Assembly (NCBI GenBank): GCA_945861445.1
Contig: CAMAVF010000014.1
Coordinates: 1-38,997 of the forward strand
Length of the DNA stretch: 38,997 bases
Direction: 5' to 3'
Source of the DNA: Planctomicrobium piriforme
GTDB taxonomy: Bacteria; Planctomycetota; Planctomycetia; Planctomycetales; Planctomycetaceae
Of the stretch, positions 6,717-14,762 are shown piece after piece; the first letter of the stretch is position 1; each line of letters opens with the position of its first letter. The position numbers were made by a program, and so were the translations under genes. The notes beneath the pieces are model-generated. The model had not been told where the DNA came from and did not search any database. It saw only the letters and a list, made by a program, of their open reading frames with translations.

Positions 6717-8024
6717 ATGCGTGACTTCGGGTGGTACGTATTGATCGCAGTGTCTGCGCTCTTGGTGCGTCTGCCTGTTCTCGTCGCGGATGATTTTGAC
6801 CGGGAGCCAATCAATTACACCGCGTCTGAGCCGCACGACTGCATTTCCCGGCTGCAAAAGCGACTCGATCAAGCGGACACGACGCTGAAGTTCACCGAGC
6901 AGTCGGGATATCTGCCCAGCGTCTTAAGTGAACTTCAGGTGTCATCCGCCAGTCAAATGCTGGTCTTCTCAAAAACCAGCCTGCAGCGTCAGTGCATCAC
7001 GCCCCAGACTCCGCGGGCGGTCTACTTCAATGACGACGTTTATGTCGGGTTCTGCCGGTCCGGGGAAGTGTTGGAGATCTCCGCGGTTGACCCGCAACTG
7101 GGGATGGTGTTTTACACACTGGAGCAAAGCGAGAACGCGAAACCGAAGTTTGTCCGTCAAACGGACAGTTGCCTCTTGTGTCATGGTTCCTCGCAAGCTC
7201 AGGGCATTCCGGGAAACCTGGTACGATCGGTCTACCCTGACGCGGGCGGTTTCCCCATTCTTTCCTCGGGCAGCTTCCGGATCGATCAGACCAGCCCGAT
7301 CGAAAAGCGTTGGGGTGGCTGGTACGTATCTGGCGTACACGGCACTCACAAGCATCTGGGAAATTTGATTCTCCGCAGCAAGCAAGAGCCCGAGGAGATT
7401 GATAACACGGGCGGTCACAATGTGACCGATTTGACATCCAGGCTCGACCTGAAGTCTTACTTAACGCCGCACAGCGATATTGTCGCACTGCTGGTCCTTG
7501 AGCATCAGGCGATGGCCCACAACCTGATCATCCAGGCCAATTTCTCGACACGTCAGGCGTTGCACTATCAGGCGATGCTGAACCGGGAACTCAAGGAACC
7601 ACCCGGCAATCGCTGGGCCAGCACGCTGTCGCGGATTCGGAGCGTGGGTGATCCGCTGGTCAAGTATCTGCTGTTTGCGGGCGAAGCCCGTTTGCAGTCG
7701 CCGATCAAGGGGACATCGGGCTTTGCCGAACACTTCGCCCAGCAGGGGTCCCGTGATTCTCAAGGCAGGTCGCTGCGGGATTTTGACCTGCAGACGCGGA
7801 TGTTTAAGTACCCGTGCAGCTATTTGATCTATTCACCCGCGTTTGATGCCCTGCCAGGTGACGTGCGGGACTATGTGCTCGAACGCATCTGGAAGATCCT
7901 GGATGGACAGGATTCATCACCGGACTTCGCCCACCTCAGCAAAACCGACCGTACCGCGATCCGCGAAATCTTGATCGCCACAAAACCCAATCTGCCCTCG
8001 TACTGGAAGGCGAAAAGGTCGTAA
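6717..8024 (+). CDS. Secreted mono-haem c-type cytochrome-like protein, unknown function
   Basis: A 435-residue protein with an N-terminal membrane/signal segment (YVLIAVSALLVRLPVLVA, residues 7-24) and a single c-type haem site, CLLCH at residues 152-156, within DSCLLCHGSS. Downstream conserved-looking stretches are RSVYPDAGGFPI, RWGGWYVSGVHGTHKHLGN and a C-terminal helical half ending in LPSYWKAKRS. It should mature in the periplasm, where haem attachment occurs. I do not recognise a named family; proteins of this type are usually annotated as hypothetical cytochromes. It follows the protoglobin gene after a 66-bp palindrome and has its own TAAGGAA ribosome binding site. It may belong to the same regulon. 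A redox partner or peroxidase-like role cannot be read from sequence. Confidence 0.75.
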   Translation: MRDFGWYVLIAVSALLVRLPVLVADDFDREPINYTASEPHDCISRLQKRLDQADTTLKFTEQSGYLPSVLSELQVSSASQMLVFSKTSLQRQCITPQTPRAVYFNDDVYVGFCRSGEVLEISAVDPQLGMVFYTLEQSENAKPKFVRQTDSCLLCHGSSQAQGIPGNLVRSVYPDAGGFPILSSGSFRIDQTSPIEKRWGGWYVSGVHGTHKHLGNLILRSKQEPEEIDNTGGHNVTDLTSRLDLKSYLTPHSDIVALLVLEHQAMAHNLIIQANFSTRQALHYQAMLNRELKEPPGNRWASTLSRIRSVGDPLVKYLLFAGEARLQSPIKGTSGFAEHFAQQGSRDSQGRSLRDFDLQTRMFKYPCSYLIYSPAFDALPGDVRDYVLERIWKILDGQDSSPDFAHLSKTDRTAIREILIATKPNLPSYWKAKRS

Positions 8025-8292
8025 AGTCCGGAAGATTCACTGCAGAGACACGAAGAGAATATAGCAGGCTGCTTGTTGTTGTGCGTTCAAAGCCTCGATG
8101 ATCGCCATTCCGCTACTCCTCTTCTTCTTCTTAACAAAGGACTAATGGCAAAGGACCAAGGACAATCAACAATTGGCTGCGAAACATCCCACCCGGCGCC
8201 TTTACGGATATAATACCCATCAGACCGTGGCGAAATCTCTTGATGCTCGCCTCCCACGCCCATCGGCAACTTCGCAATGAGGAGCACACACC

Positions 8293-8727
8293 ATGAGTTG
8301 GCTACCAAAGAAGAATGTTGTTGTCCCCGTCGATTTCTCGGAGCAGTCGCTGGAAGCCATTCAGACTGCGCTGGAATTGGTCGAATCGCCCGCCAATGTC
8401 CATGTCGTCTATGTGGTGATTCCGCTGACGACAATCACCGTGGGTGAGGCGTGGGCAGTCGAAGATGTCGGGTCCCGGCTGAGTGCGTCCAAGGATTTTC
8501 TGGCCAACTACCTCAAGCAGCACGCGGTTTCAGGAATCACTTCCGAAGTCCGTGAAGGTGACCCGGGGCTGCAGATTGCGGAATACGCGCAGAGTATCAA
8601 GGCCGATCTGGTGGTGATTCCGTCACACGGGCGCCACGGAGTGCCACGGTTGCTGTTGGGTTCCGTGGCCGAACGCGTCCTGCGACACGTCGAGTGCCCC
8701 GTGTTGGTCCTCAGACGCAACGATTGA
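8293..8727 (+). CDS. Universal stress protein, UspA family
   Basis: A 144-residue single-domain Usp protein. It starts with NVVVPVDFSEQSLEAI (first strand and helix) and ends with LLLGSVAERVLRHVECPVLVLR, the classic C-terminal nucleotide-binding segment. In ATP-binding members the loop reads G-x2-G-x9-G-S. Here the first glycine is replaced by proline (IPSHGRHGVPRLLLGS), so ATP binding may be altered. A GAGGAG ribosome binding site lies 8 bp before the ATG. The gene is 268 bp downstream of the cytochrome gene, with no recognisable ORF between; whether it belongs to the same stress regulon is open. Confidence 0.92.
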   Translation: MSWLPKKNVVVPVDFSEQSLEAIQTALELVESPANVHVVYVVIPLTTITVGEAWAVEDVGSRLSASKDFLANYLKQHAVSGITSEVREGDPGLQIAEYAQSIKADLVVIPSHGRHGVPRLLLGSVAERVLRHVECPVLVLRRND

Positions 8728-8733
8728 AGCCCT

Positions 8734-8804
8734 GTAGGACGGGCACTCCTGCCCGTCTGCATTGATTTTTCAAACGCAGAGACGGGCAAGAGTGCCCGTC
8801 CTGC
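8734..8804. repeat. Palindromic element, family B (nested hairpins)
   Basis: Two inverted arms (left 8734-8760, right 8774-8804) pair over about 25 bp with one or two mismatches. Each arm is itself a perfect hairpin: GACGGGCA-CTCC-TGCCCGTC on the left and GACGGGCA-AGAG-TGCCCGTC on the right. It begins 7 bp after the uspA stop codon. The architecture is that of a REPIN-like or MITE-like element. It could also act as the uspA terminator. Confidence 0.9.
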
Positions 8805-8817
8805 TGACTTAAAAACT

Positions 8818-8893
8818 CTAACAAAACCTCTGCGTCAGTCCAGAACCGCGTGAAATGTGGCGGTCCTGAACCTCCCACAACCGGTTTTGTTAG
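8818..8893. terminator. Long inverted repeat between convergent uspA and fumarase genes
   Basis: CTAACAAAACC (8818-8828) and GGTTTTGTTAG (8883-8893) are a perfect 11-bp inverted repeat with a 54-bp interior that contains a smaller ACCGC/GCGGT stem. It ends 7 bp before the fumarase stop and lies between two convergent genes. A bidirectional terminator is plausible; it may equally be a further dispersed palindromic element. Confidence 0.5.
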
Positions 8894-8899
8894 GGCTCC

Positions 8900-10423
8900 T
8901 TAATGATAGACCGGCTCGGCGAAGTCCTGCAGCACGTTCAAGCTGGCGTTCGCCACATCGCGGTGCAAACTGTTGCCGTGTGCGTCCATCGTGCAGAGGG
9001 TCGGGAACCCGTTGACTCGCAGGTGCCACATGGCCTCGGGGATGCCCAATTCCAGCAAATCGACGCCGTCGACGGCCGTGATACATTTGGCGTAATACTG
9101 AGCGGCTCCGCCAATCGCATTGAGATAGACCGCGCCATGTTTCTGCAACCCGGCCAGGGTTTTGGGGCCCATACCCCCTTTGCCAATGACCGCTCGCAAT
9201 CCGAATTTGCCGATGATGTCGGCTTGGTACGGTTCCTCGCGAATCGAGGTCGTCGGTCCGGCACCCGTCACGCTCCACTTTCCAGCGGCATCTTTCAGCA
9301 TCACCGGGCCACAGTGATAGATGATCTGGCCGTTCAGATCGATCGGGGCATCATGGTGCAACAAGTGATGATGCAGGGCATCGCGGCCGGTGTGGATCGG
9401 GCCATTGACGATGACCACATCTCCCACTCGGATGGACCGGATCTTCTCGTCGGTGATCGGCGCTTCCAGAACCACTTCCTTGCCGGTCAGCTTGAAGCCC
9501 TCGCCCACGGCGAGTTGCTTGATCTCATCCTGTTCCCGATATTGCCATTCGCGGATCTCGCCAGACGCGGGATCAAGTACCACACCGAGTCTACGGAAGG
9601 CCCAGCACTCATAGGCAACGGAGACAAAAAATGACGCCGGCAGCCGGTTTAACACGCCGACTTTGCAGCCGAGCAGCGTGACCTCACCCCCCCAGCCCAT
9701 CGTGCCGATCTGCAGCTTATTGGCAGTTTCGGTGACGTACTTCTCGAGTTCCGCCAGTTCAGGAATTGGGTTGACGTCGTCCGCATTGCGAAACAACTGG
9801 AACTTCGCGTGTTCATAGCCGGTCGTCCGGTCACCCCCCACGCAGACACCGAGGTAGCCCGCAGAACAGCCTTGTCCCTGGGCCTGGTAGACGGCATGCA
9901 GCAAGCATTTGCGAACTCCATCCAGATCGCGGTCCGCTCGGCCCAGACCCTCCAGTTCGCACGGGACGGAATACTGAATATTCTTGTTCTCGCATCCGCC
10001 ACCCTTCAGGACCAGCTTGATTTCAACTTCGTCCCTGCGGTGCTGATGGAAGTGAATGACGGGGGTCCCGGGGCCCAGATTGTCGCCGCTGTTCTTACCG
10101 GTCAGCGAATCGACCGAGTTGGGTCGCAACTTGCCGGCTTTCGTGGCGCGGGCGACTTGCAGGCGGATTTCTTCTTCCAGTTTCAACTGGTCGCAACCGA
10201 CCGGCGTATGGACGATAAACGTCGGCATACCCGTGTCCTGGCAGATCGGACGTTCGCTGGCACAAGCCATGTCCACATTCACGGCAATCGTCTGCAGGGC
10301 CATCGAAGCCCGGGACAGAGGCGTTTCCCGTTCCAGAGCACTCGCCATCAACCGCCGTACATCCGACGGCAAATTGGTCGAGGTTTGAACGATCAGTTGA
10401 TAAACGCTTTCGGCAAACGACAT
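8900..10423 (-). CDS. Fumarate hydratase, class I (Fe-S), single chain
   Basis: A 507-residue enzyme expected to convert fumarate to malate in the TCA cycle using a [4Fe-4S] cluster. The N-terminal alpha-like domain has RPICQDTGMPTF (Cys61), KGGGCENKN and QGQGCSAGYLGVCVGGDR (Cys185), and a third candidate ligand in YECWAFRR (Cys272). The C-terminal beta-like domain contains GPIHTGRDALHHHLL, YHCGPV, TGAGPTTSIRE and IGKGGMG. Both halves are fused in one chain, as in E. coli FumA/FumB. Tartrate dehydratases share this fold, so fumarase is the most likely but not the only activity. The ATG at 10423 has only a weak ribosome binding site. It stands apart from the response regulator gene by a 223-bp gap. 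Confidence 0.93.
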   Translation of the reverse strand: MSFAESVYQLIVQTSTNLPSDVRRLMASALERETPLSRASMALQTIAVNVDMACASERPICQDTGMPTFIVHTPVGCDQLKLEEEIRLQVARATKAGKLRPNSVDSLTGKNSGDNLGPGTPVIHFHQHRRDEVEIKLVLKGGGCENKNIQYSVPCELEGLGRADRDLDGVRKCLLHAVYQAQGQGCSAGYLGVCVGGDRTTGYEHAKFQLFRNADDVNPIPELAELEKYVTETANKLQIGTMGWGGEVTLLGCKVGVLNRLPASFFVSVAYECWAFRRLGVVLDPASGEIREWQYREQDEIKQLAVGEGFKLTGKEVVLEAPITDEKIRSIRVGDVVIVNGPIHTGRDALHHHLLHHDAPIDLNGQIIYHCGPVMLKDAAGKWSVTGAGPTTSIREEPYQADIIGKFGLRAVIGKGGMGPKTLAGLQKHGAVYLNAIGGAAQYYAKCITAVDGVDLLELGIPEAMWHLRVNGFPTLCTMDAHGNSLHRDVANASLNVLQDFAEPVYH

Positions 10424-10477
10424 GGGGACGTCTCGGTGAGTTAGAATTGTGACGCGTCAAGGAGAGGGTGGTGCAGT

Positions 10478-10583
10478 GTGAGTGTCTGAGGGTAACGGTG
10501 TCTGAGGGTTGAGGACTGCAGAGAACAGGCACGCTGGACGCTCACTCCGTCACTCTTACACACCTTTACCCTCACACACTCAT
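10478..10583. repeat. Degenerate inverted repeat upstream of fumarase
   Basis: GTGAGTGTCTGAGGGTAA (10478-10495) and TTACCCTCACACACTCAT (10566-10583) are inverted with 2 mismatches in 18. The left arm is partly duplicated (GTGTCTGAGGGT twice in tandem). The interior is rich in CACTC/GAGTG. It lies between the response regulator stop and the fumarase start. It looks like an old copy of a palindromic element, although it also sits where fumarase regulation would occur. Confidence 0.55.
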
Positions 10584-10646
10584 ACTTTCACACGAGTCCG
10601 AACACGCTATAGATAGGTCCATGTGCTGCGGCGGCAAATACAAAGC

Positions 10647-11105
10647 CTATTCCTCCTCATCTGCGGGTTTGGCCGTCTTCTTCCGCGGGGCTCGTTTCGC
10701 CTTGGCGGGGGTGTCAGGCTCCAAGGCTGCGGCGGCCTTCTTGAGGGATCGGTCGACCGCTTCCAGCAAAACATCCATGGCGAACGGCTTCCGCAGGTAG
10801 TCATCCACCCCCAGCATTTCGGCATAAGCCTTGTGACGGCCCCCTTCATTGGCGGTGATCATGATGACGCGCGGGGGATTTTCCATTTCCTGCTTGAGGA
10901 ACTCCAACACCGGGAACCCGCCGAGTTGCGGCATCATCATGTCGGTGATCACGAGGTCCGGCGAGCGGCTGACGGCCAGCTTTTTCCCTTCGACACCATT
11001 CGGGGCGACGAGTACGTTGTAACCGGCTGCTTCCAGGACGCTGCGGAGAGTGTTCTGGATTTCGCGGTCGTCTTCAATCAGCAGAATCGTGGCGGGAGTC
11101 GTCAT
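10647..11105 (-). CDS. Response regulator receiver protein with charged C-terminal tail
   Basis: A 152-residue stand-alone CheY-like receiver (residues 6-122). The acidic pair is E11-D12-D13, the phospho-acceptor is Asp55 in LVITDMMMP, and the switch residues are Thr84 and Lys106 (YLRKPF). After the receiver comes a tail ([19 protein letters not shown]) that is first strongly basic, then acidic, in place of an output domain. No histidine kinase is adjacent. The tail resembles histone-H1-like lysine/alanine/proline repeats and might contact nucleic acid, but this is speculative. The start ATG at 11105 is the only reasonable one. The upstream gap to the exonuclease gene is 127 bp. Confidence 0.93.
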   Translation of the reverse strand: MTTPATILLIEDDREIQNTLRSVLEAAGYNVLVAPNGVEGKKLAVSRSPDLVITDMMMPQLGGFPVLEFLKQEMENPPRVIMITANEGGRHKAYAEMLGVDDYLRKPFAMDVLLEAVDRSLKKAAAALEPDTPAKAKRAPRKKTAKPADEEE

Positions 11106-11232
11106 TACAATCTCATTTCGTCAGCAGACCGTAGTTTTGCGGCATCCAGAGCCAATTCGGGGCAAGTGATCTGCTTCCATCCTAGCGTTCCGGCAGCGTT
11201 TCTCAAGCGGAGACGATCGGTGACGAAACAAA

Positions 11233-12261
11233 CTACCTGACGCCGGATTTCGCTGCCTTGGCCTCGGCCGCTTTCAGCGGCTGAGCATCCAGGCCCTGAC
11301 TGCGTAGATGAGCCACGAGGAGATCGACGTAACCATGTGTCACCAATACATGTTCCGCCCCGGTTTCCTTTATCGCCCACAGCGTTTCTGCCCAGTCGGC
11401 ATGGTCCGACAGGACGAACCCACGATCAACACGATGTCGCGCACAGGCCCCCTTGGTGGTCATCCAACCCGACGCGAATGCGGTCGAACGTGGACCGGCC
11501 CGCCGCATCCACCGGCCGTCACGGACTTGTGGCGGTGCCAGGATCAGCGAAGCACCCCAGTCAGTGTTTTCGGGGGCTCCGTCAATGCACACGGTGTCGG
11601 GCAGCGAAATGCCGCTCGCCCGGTAATCTGCGTTGATGGTCTCCACCTTGTCGTGAGTGATAATGGGGCCCAGCGAGGCATCCAGACCGGCCAGAACGCG
11701 TTGCGACTTGCCCGCGGCATAGCAGTACAGGACGCTCGCCCGGCCCCAGGCGCGATTGAGTCGCCACCAGTCCGAGATTTCAGCCCAGACCGTCGCCTGG
11801 TCGGGCCAACTGAAATCGGGATTCGCAAACGTCGACTCGGTGATGAAAGTATGACAACGCAGCGGTTCAAACGGGACGCAGGTCGGATCGGCAGCAACCT
11901 TGAAATCGCCGGAAAACACCCAGACTTCGCCCTGGTACTCGACCCGCACTTGTGACGAACCCAGCATGTGCCCGGCTGGATGAAGTGATACCTTCACGCC
12001 GCGGAAGTCCATGACCTCGCCGTATTGGACCGTGTTGATGATGGAGGTCGGCGTCAACCGAGTCCGCAGCACGTGCTTCCCGCAGTCGACCGTGATGTAT
12101 TCCCGCGACCCCGTGCGGGCATGATCGGCATGGGCATGAGTAATGATCGCCCGCGAGACCGCTTTGCTGGGGTCGATGAAGAATTCACCGGCCTCACAAA
12201 ACAGTCCTGCGGGCGTGAGTTTGAGCAGGGGAGAAGAGATTTCGGAATCCTGACTGTTCAA
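11233..12261 (-). CDS. Ligase-associated DNA exonuclease, metallo-beta-lactamase fold
   Basis: A 342-residue protein closely matching the family of MBL-fold exonucleases usually found beside an ATP-dependent DNA ligase. The start LLKLTPAGLFCEAGEFFIDPSKAVSRAIITHAHADHA is diagnostic, with the metal site HxHxDH at residues 42-47. Further metal-ligand regions are LHPAGHMLGSSQVRVE, VFSGDFK, FVLSDHADWAETL and VLVTHGY. No ligase gene lies in this window, so the pair is split or the ligase is elsewhere. The frame opens with TTG at 12261; no ATG or GTG is available before the conserved start and no good ribosome binding site is seen. A family A palindrome lies 16 bp upstream in the leader. Confidence 0.9.
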   Translation of the reverse strand: MNSQDSEISSPLLKLTPAGLFCEAGEFFIDPSKAVSRAIITHAHADHARTGSREYITVDCGKHVLRTRLTPTSIINTVQYGEVMDFRGVKVSLHPAGHMLGSSQVRVEYQGEVWVFSGDFKVAADPTCVPFEPLRCHTFITESTFANPDFSWPDQATVWAEISDWWRLNRAWGRASVLYCYAAGKSQRVLAGLDASLGPIITHDKVETINADYRASGISLPDTVCIDGAPENTDWGASLILAPPQVRDGRWMRRAGPRSTAFASGWMTTKGACARHRVDRGFVLSDHADWAETLWAIKETGAEHVLVTHGYVDLLVAHLRSQGLDAQPLKAAEAKAAKSGVR

Positions 12262-12277
12262 AAAACGCTGATCAAAA

Positions 12278-12343
12278 CCGTGGGATAGGCTTCCAGCCTG
12301 TCATGCTTGGATCCAGACGACAGGCTGGAAGCCTATCCCACGG
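12278..12343. repeat. Palindromic element, family A (full copy)
   Basis: A second full copy of family A: perfect 25-bp arms (12278-12302 and 12319-12343) with the same arm sequence as at 6638 and the same 16-bp spacer length, but unrelated spacer sequence. It starts 16 bp before the exonuclease start codon and ends 4 bp before the esterase stop codon. It therefore fills almost the whole intergenic gap of this leftward gene pair. Confidence 0.95.
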
Positions 12344-12347
12344 GGGC

Positions 12348-13229
12348 CTACTTCTTGAGTTGCTTCTCGAAATAGGCGAACAAGGCTTGCTCGGACTTTT
12401 CGGCGTCGGCTCCCTTGAAGCCGTGGCCGGCTCCTTCCAGAGTCAGTAGTTCGGCCGCAACCGTCGCCGCTTTTAGCTTATCAACCATCCACACCGCCTG
12501 TTCATGGGCGACATATTTGTCTTCCGTTCCGTGGATGCACAGCGTCGGGGCGGCATTCGGCGTAACCCAATACAGGGGGCTCGAACGAATGTGCTGGGTG
12601 CGGGCCGTTTCCAGATTGCCCCCCAGCCATAGCGGCAGGACTTCGTGAGCATCGACGCTCTTGCCATAGGATTTCGTGAAGTCACTGGGGCCATATACGT
12701 TGACCACGCAAGCGACATGACTGGATTGTTCACGATTTCCGCCGGTCCCTTCGAATTCGGGAACATTACGCGTTACCGCAAGGAATTGGGCCAGATGGCC
12801 GCCAGCAGAACCGCCAGTCACACCGATCTGGTCAGGATTGATTTTGTACTTGGCCGCATTGGCTCGCAACCAGCGGACCGCCGCCTTCGTGTCATGGACC
12901 GCTGCGGGAAATTGATACTTGGGAGCCAGCCGGTAAGTGACAGTGGCCGCCACAAAGCCACGTTCGGCAAGCTTGATGCATAGTGCGTCGTAAGACTCGC
13001 GTTTGCCGGCGCGAAAGCCTCCGCCGTGAATACACAACACCGTCGGGAAGGGGCCGGTGCCAGTCTTGGGTGAGGCCAGGTTTAACTGCAGATGTTGGTC
13101 GTCGGGATTGGTGTATTCGATTCCCGGCTGCCACGTGACGGAATCGGGAACCTTGGGTTGAGCTTGAACATTTCCAGCGACAAACACCAGATACATGCCA
13201 CAGAGACCTGCCAACCATCGGCAACGCAT
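12348..13229 (-). CDS. Secreted alpha/beta hydrolase (esterase/lipase family)
   Basis: A 293-residue esterase-type hydrolase with a signal peptide (about residues 1-23, LAGLCGMYLVFVAGNVQA). The oxyanion motif HGGGFRAGK follows the first strands, and the nucleophile is in TGGSAGGHLAQF. The acid is probably Asp in HGTEDKYV and the base His in GAGHGFKG. This arrangement matches the BD-FAE/carboxylesterase group that often removes acyl or acetyl groups from plant polysaccharides or small esters. I start at the ATG at 13229; an in-frame TTG two codons earlier also exists. The ATG lies 2 bp after the Nudix stop, so the two genes are tightly linked. The exact substrate is unknown. Confidence 0.88.
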   Translation of the reverse strand: MRCRWLAGLCGMYLVFVAGNVQAQPKVPDSVTWQPGIEYTNPDDQHLQLNLASPKTGTGPFPTVLCIHGGGFRAGKRESYDALCIKLAERGFVAATVTYRLAPKYQFPAAVHDTKAAVRWLRANAAKYKINPDQIGVTGGSAGGHLAQFLAVTRNVPEFEGTGGNREQSSHVACVVNVYGPSDFTKSYGKSVDAHEVLPLWLGGNLETARTQHIRSSPLYWVTPNAAPTLCIHGTEDKYVAHEQAVWMVDKLKAATVAAELLTLEGAGHGFKGADAEKSEQALFAYFEKQLKK

Positions 13230-13231
13230 TG

Positions 13232-13768
13232 TCAAACTCCTGTGTGGTGAAGGCTACTATTCACGTACCATTCGAGTAGCACCCGAAACGGCGGTGAGAA
13301 GAGCTCGGGTTGTTGGTCTAACTGCTTCAACAAATCGGGCAAGTTAAACTGACGGATCTCAGCGACTTCAATGGGATCGGGGCAGGGGGGTGAGTCCGAT
13401 CGAGTTCGATAGAGAACGGTGTGTTCCCACGCCATTTCACGACTGGCTGAAAATTTCGCCAGGAACTCCAGCGGAGCCACAATCCCGATTTCTTCCTGGA
13501 GTTCGCGCTGTGCCGATTCGAGATAATCTTCTCCCGTCGACAGATGTCCGGAGGCCGACGACGTATAGCAATTCGGAAACTCGTCCTTCGTGGCCGAACG
13601 GACCTGTACCAGCAATTCATTGCGGCCGTTAAAAACGAAGACATGCGCCGCGCGATGCAACAGCTTATGGGCATGCACATGCGAACGCGGCGCTTGTCCG
13701 ATGACTCGGTCTTCCGCATCACAGACGTCGAAGATTTCTTCGGGCATTGAGTTGCCGGCGACAGTCAC
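13232..13768 (-). CDS. Nudix hydrolase, IDI/YfcD-like
   Basis: A 178-residue Nudix protein. The complete Nudix box G-x5-E-x7-REUxEExGU is present as GHLSTGEDYLESAQ followed by RELQEEIGI. The upstream EEIFDVCDAEDRVIGQAPRSHVHAHKLLHRAAHVFVFN is typical of the YfcD-like group related to isopentenyl-diphosphate isomerase, so the substrate may be a nucleoside diphosphate derivative. The GTG at 13768 overlaps the LRR gene stop by 4 bp (GTGA), suggesting translational coupling. The ATG at 13747, just before the conserved region, is an equally plausible start. The gene stops 2 bp before the esterase start. Co-expression with LRR and esterase genes does not explain its role. Confidence 0.9.
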   Translation of the reverse strand: MTVAGNSMPEEIFDVCDAEDRVIGQAPRSHVHAHKLLHRAAHVFVFNGRNELLVQVRSATKDEFPNCYTSSASGHLSTGEDYLESAQRELQEEIGIVAPLEFLAKFSASREMAWEHTVLYRTRSDSPPCPDPIEVAEIRQFNLPDLLKQLDQQPELFSPPFRVLLEWYVNSSLHHTGV

Positions 13769-14607
13769 GGCATTTCCATCCGCACGCCGATCGCCTTCAG
13801 CGCTTCTGTCTGCGGTCCCTTGGCGGGGTCGCCCAGCGGGTTTTCTTTCATGAACAGCCGCAGATAAGGAGCAAAGTTCTTCTTGCCCTTGGCGTCCGCG
13901 TCGCAGACGGCGACCAACGGGGCCAGATCGGTGATCTTATTCTTGTCGATGAACAGCATCCGCAACTGGGTTTGCTTGCCCAACGGAGTCAGATCAACGA
14001 TTTCGTTTCCGGAGAGCTTCAACAGCGACAGGCCGCTGACGCCTTCAATCGGCTTCAAATCGACGACTTTGTTGCCAGCCAGATCGAGTGACGAGAGTTT
14101 AACGATCCCGGCCAGAGGCGACAGATCGACAATTTGATTGTTGGCTGCGTACAGGGCCGACAGCTTTTTCAGTTCTTTCAACGCGGCGATGTCTTTCACC
14201 TGATTTCCGGACAGTTCCAGATACTGCAGGCCGGTCAGTCCCGCCAGCGGGGTGATGTCGGCAATCTTGTTACCGGACAGATCCAGCGATTGGAGATTCT
14301 TGAGATCCTTGATCGCCGCGATGTTTTCGACTTCGTTCTTGGCCAGATTGATCAGGGCAATGTTGGGGCACTTTTCCAGACCGGTCAGGTCCTTGATGCC
14401 TTTCCCTTTGGCTTCGAAGACGAAAATCTTCTTCAGATCGTCGTCGGTCAGTTCGGCGGTCCCATCCCGTTTGTCGAGAATGTAGTACCGCAGCGCGGCT
14501 TCCAGATTCTTGTCTGGGAATTGAACAGCCCAGGCGGGGGTGACGGTCAGGCACCAGCAGAATGCGATAACCGCACCGACAGCGATTCGAGCCATGCGAG
14601 TCTTCAT
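13765..14607 (-). CDS. Secreted leucine-rich-repeat protein
   Basis: A 280-residue protein with a signal peptide (VGAVIAFCWCLTVTPAWA) followed by a short cap (FPDKNLEAALRYYI, as in internalin-like proteins) and about seven 22-residue LRR units. The units follow the pattern L..L.LSGN.I.DI.PL.GL, from about residue 75 to 230. The C-terminal part (FAPYLRLFMKENPLGDPAKGP) is non-repetitive. Such LRR proteins usually mediate protein binding at the cell surface or periplasm. The ATG at 14607 is chosen because AGGAGG lies 8 bp upstream; a longer frame to 14634 lacks support. It overlaps the Nudix gene by 4 bp. It is 155 bp from the HD-GYP gene, with a weak GTGAGCT/AGCTCAC stem between. Confidence 0.88.
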   Translation of the reverse strand: MKTRMARIAVGAVIAFCWCLTVTPAWAVQFPDKNLEAALRYYILDKRDGTAELTDDDLKKIFVFEAKGKGIKDLTGLEKCPNIALINLAKNEVENIAAIKDLKNLQSLDLSGNKIADITPLAGLTGLQYLELSGNQVKDIAALKELKKLSALYAANNQIVDLSPLAGIVKLSSLDLAGNKVVDLKPIEGVSGLSLLKLSGNEIVDLTPLGKQTQLRMLFIDKNKITDLAPLVAVCDADAKGKKNFAPYLRLFMKENPLGDPAKGPQTEALKAIGVRMEMP

Positions 14608-14762
14608 CCGGAAATCCTCCTCTGTGTTAATCAAGTTGGCAGTGAGCTACAGAGATGTTAGCGGTCAGCTCACCGAACTTCGAGACTAATCAACAAAGGC
14701 GTCGGCTTCAATCCAAACGGGGGATCTCGGAATTTTCAAGTTGGCCTGCGGGCACGGCAGCA

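Noticed and set aside
9809-10444. 211-codon plus-strand open frame opposite the fumarase gene
   Set aside because: Antisense to well-conserved class I fumarase sequence; composition is that of a shadow frame.
10623-11240. 205-codon plus-strand open frame opposite the response regulator
   Set aside because: The minus strand holds an intact receiver domain with all phosphorylation residues; the plus frame shows nothing.
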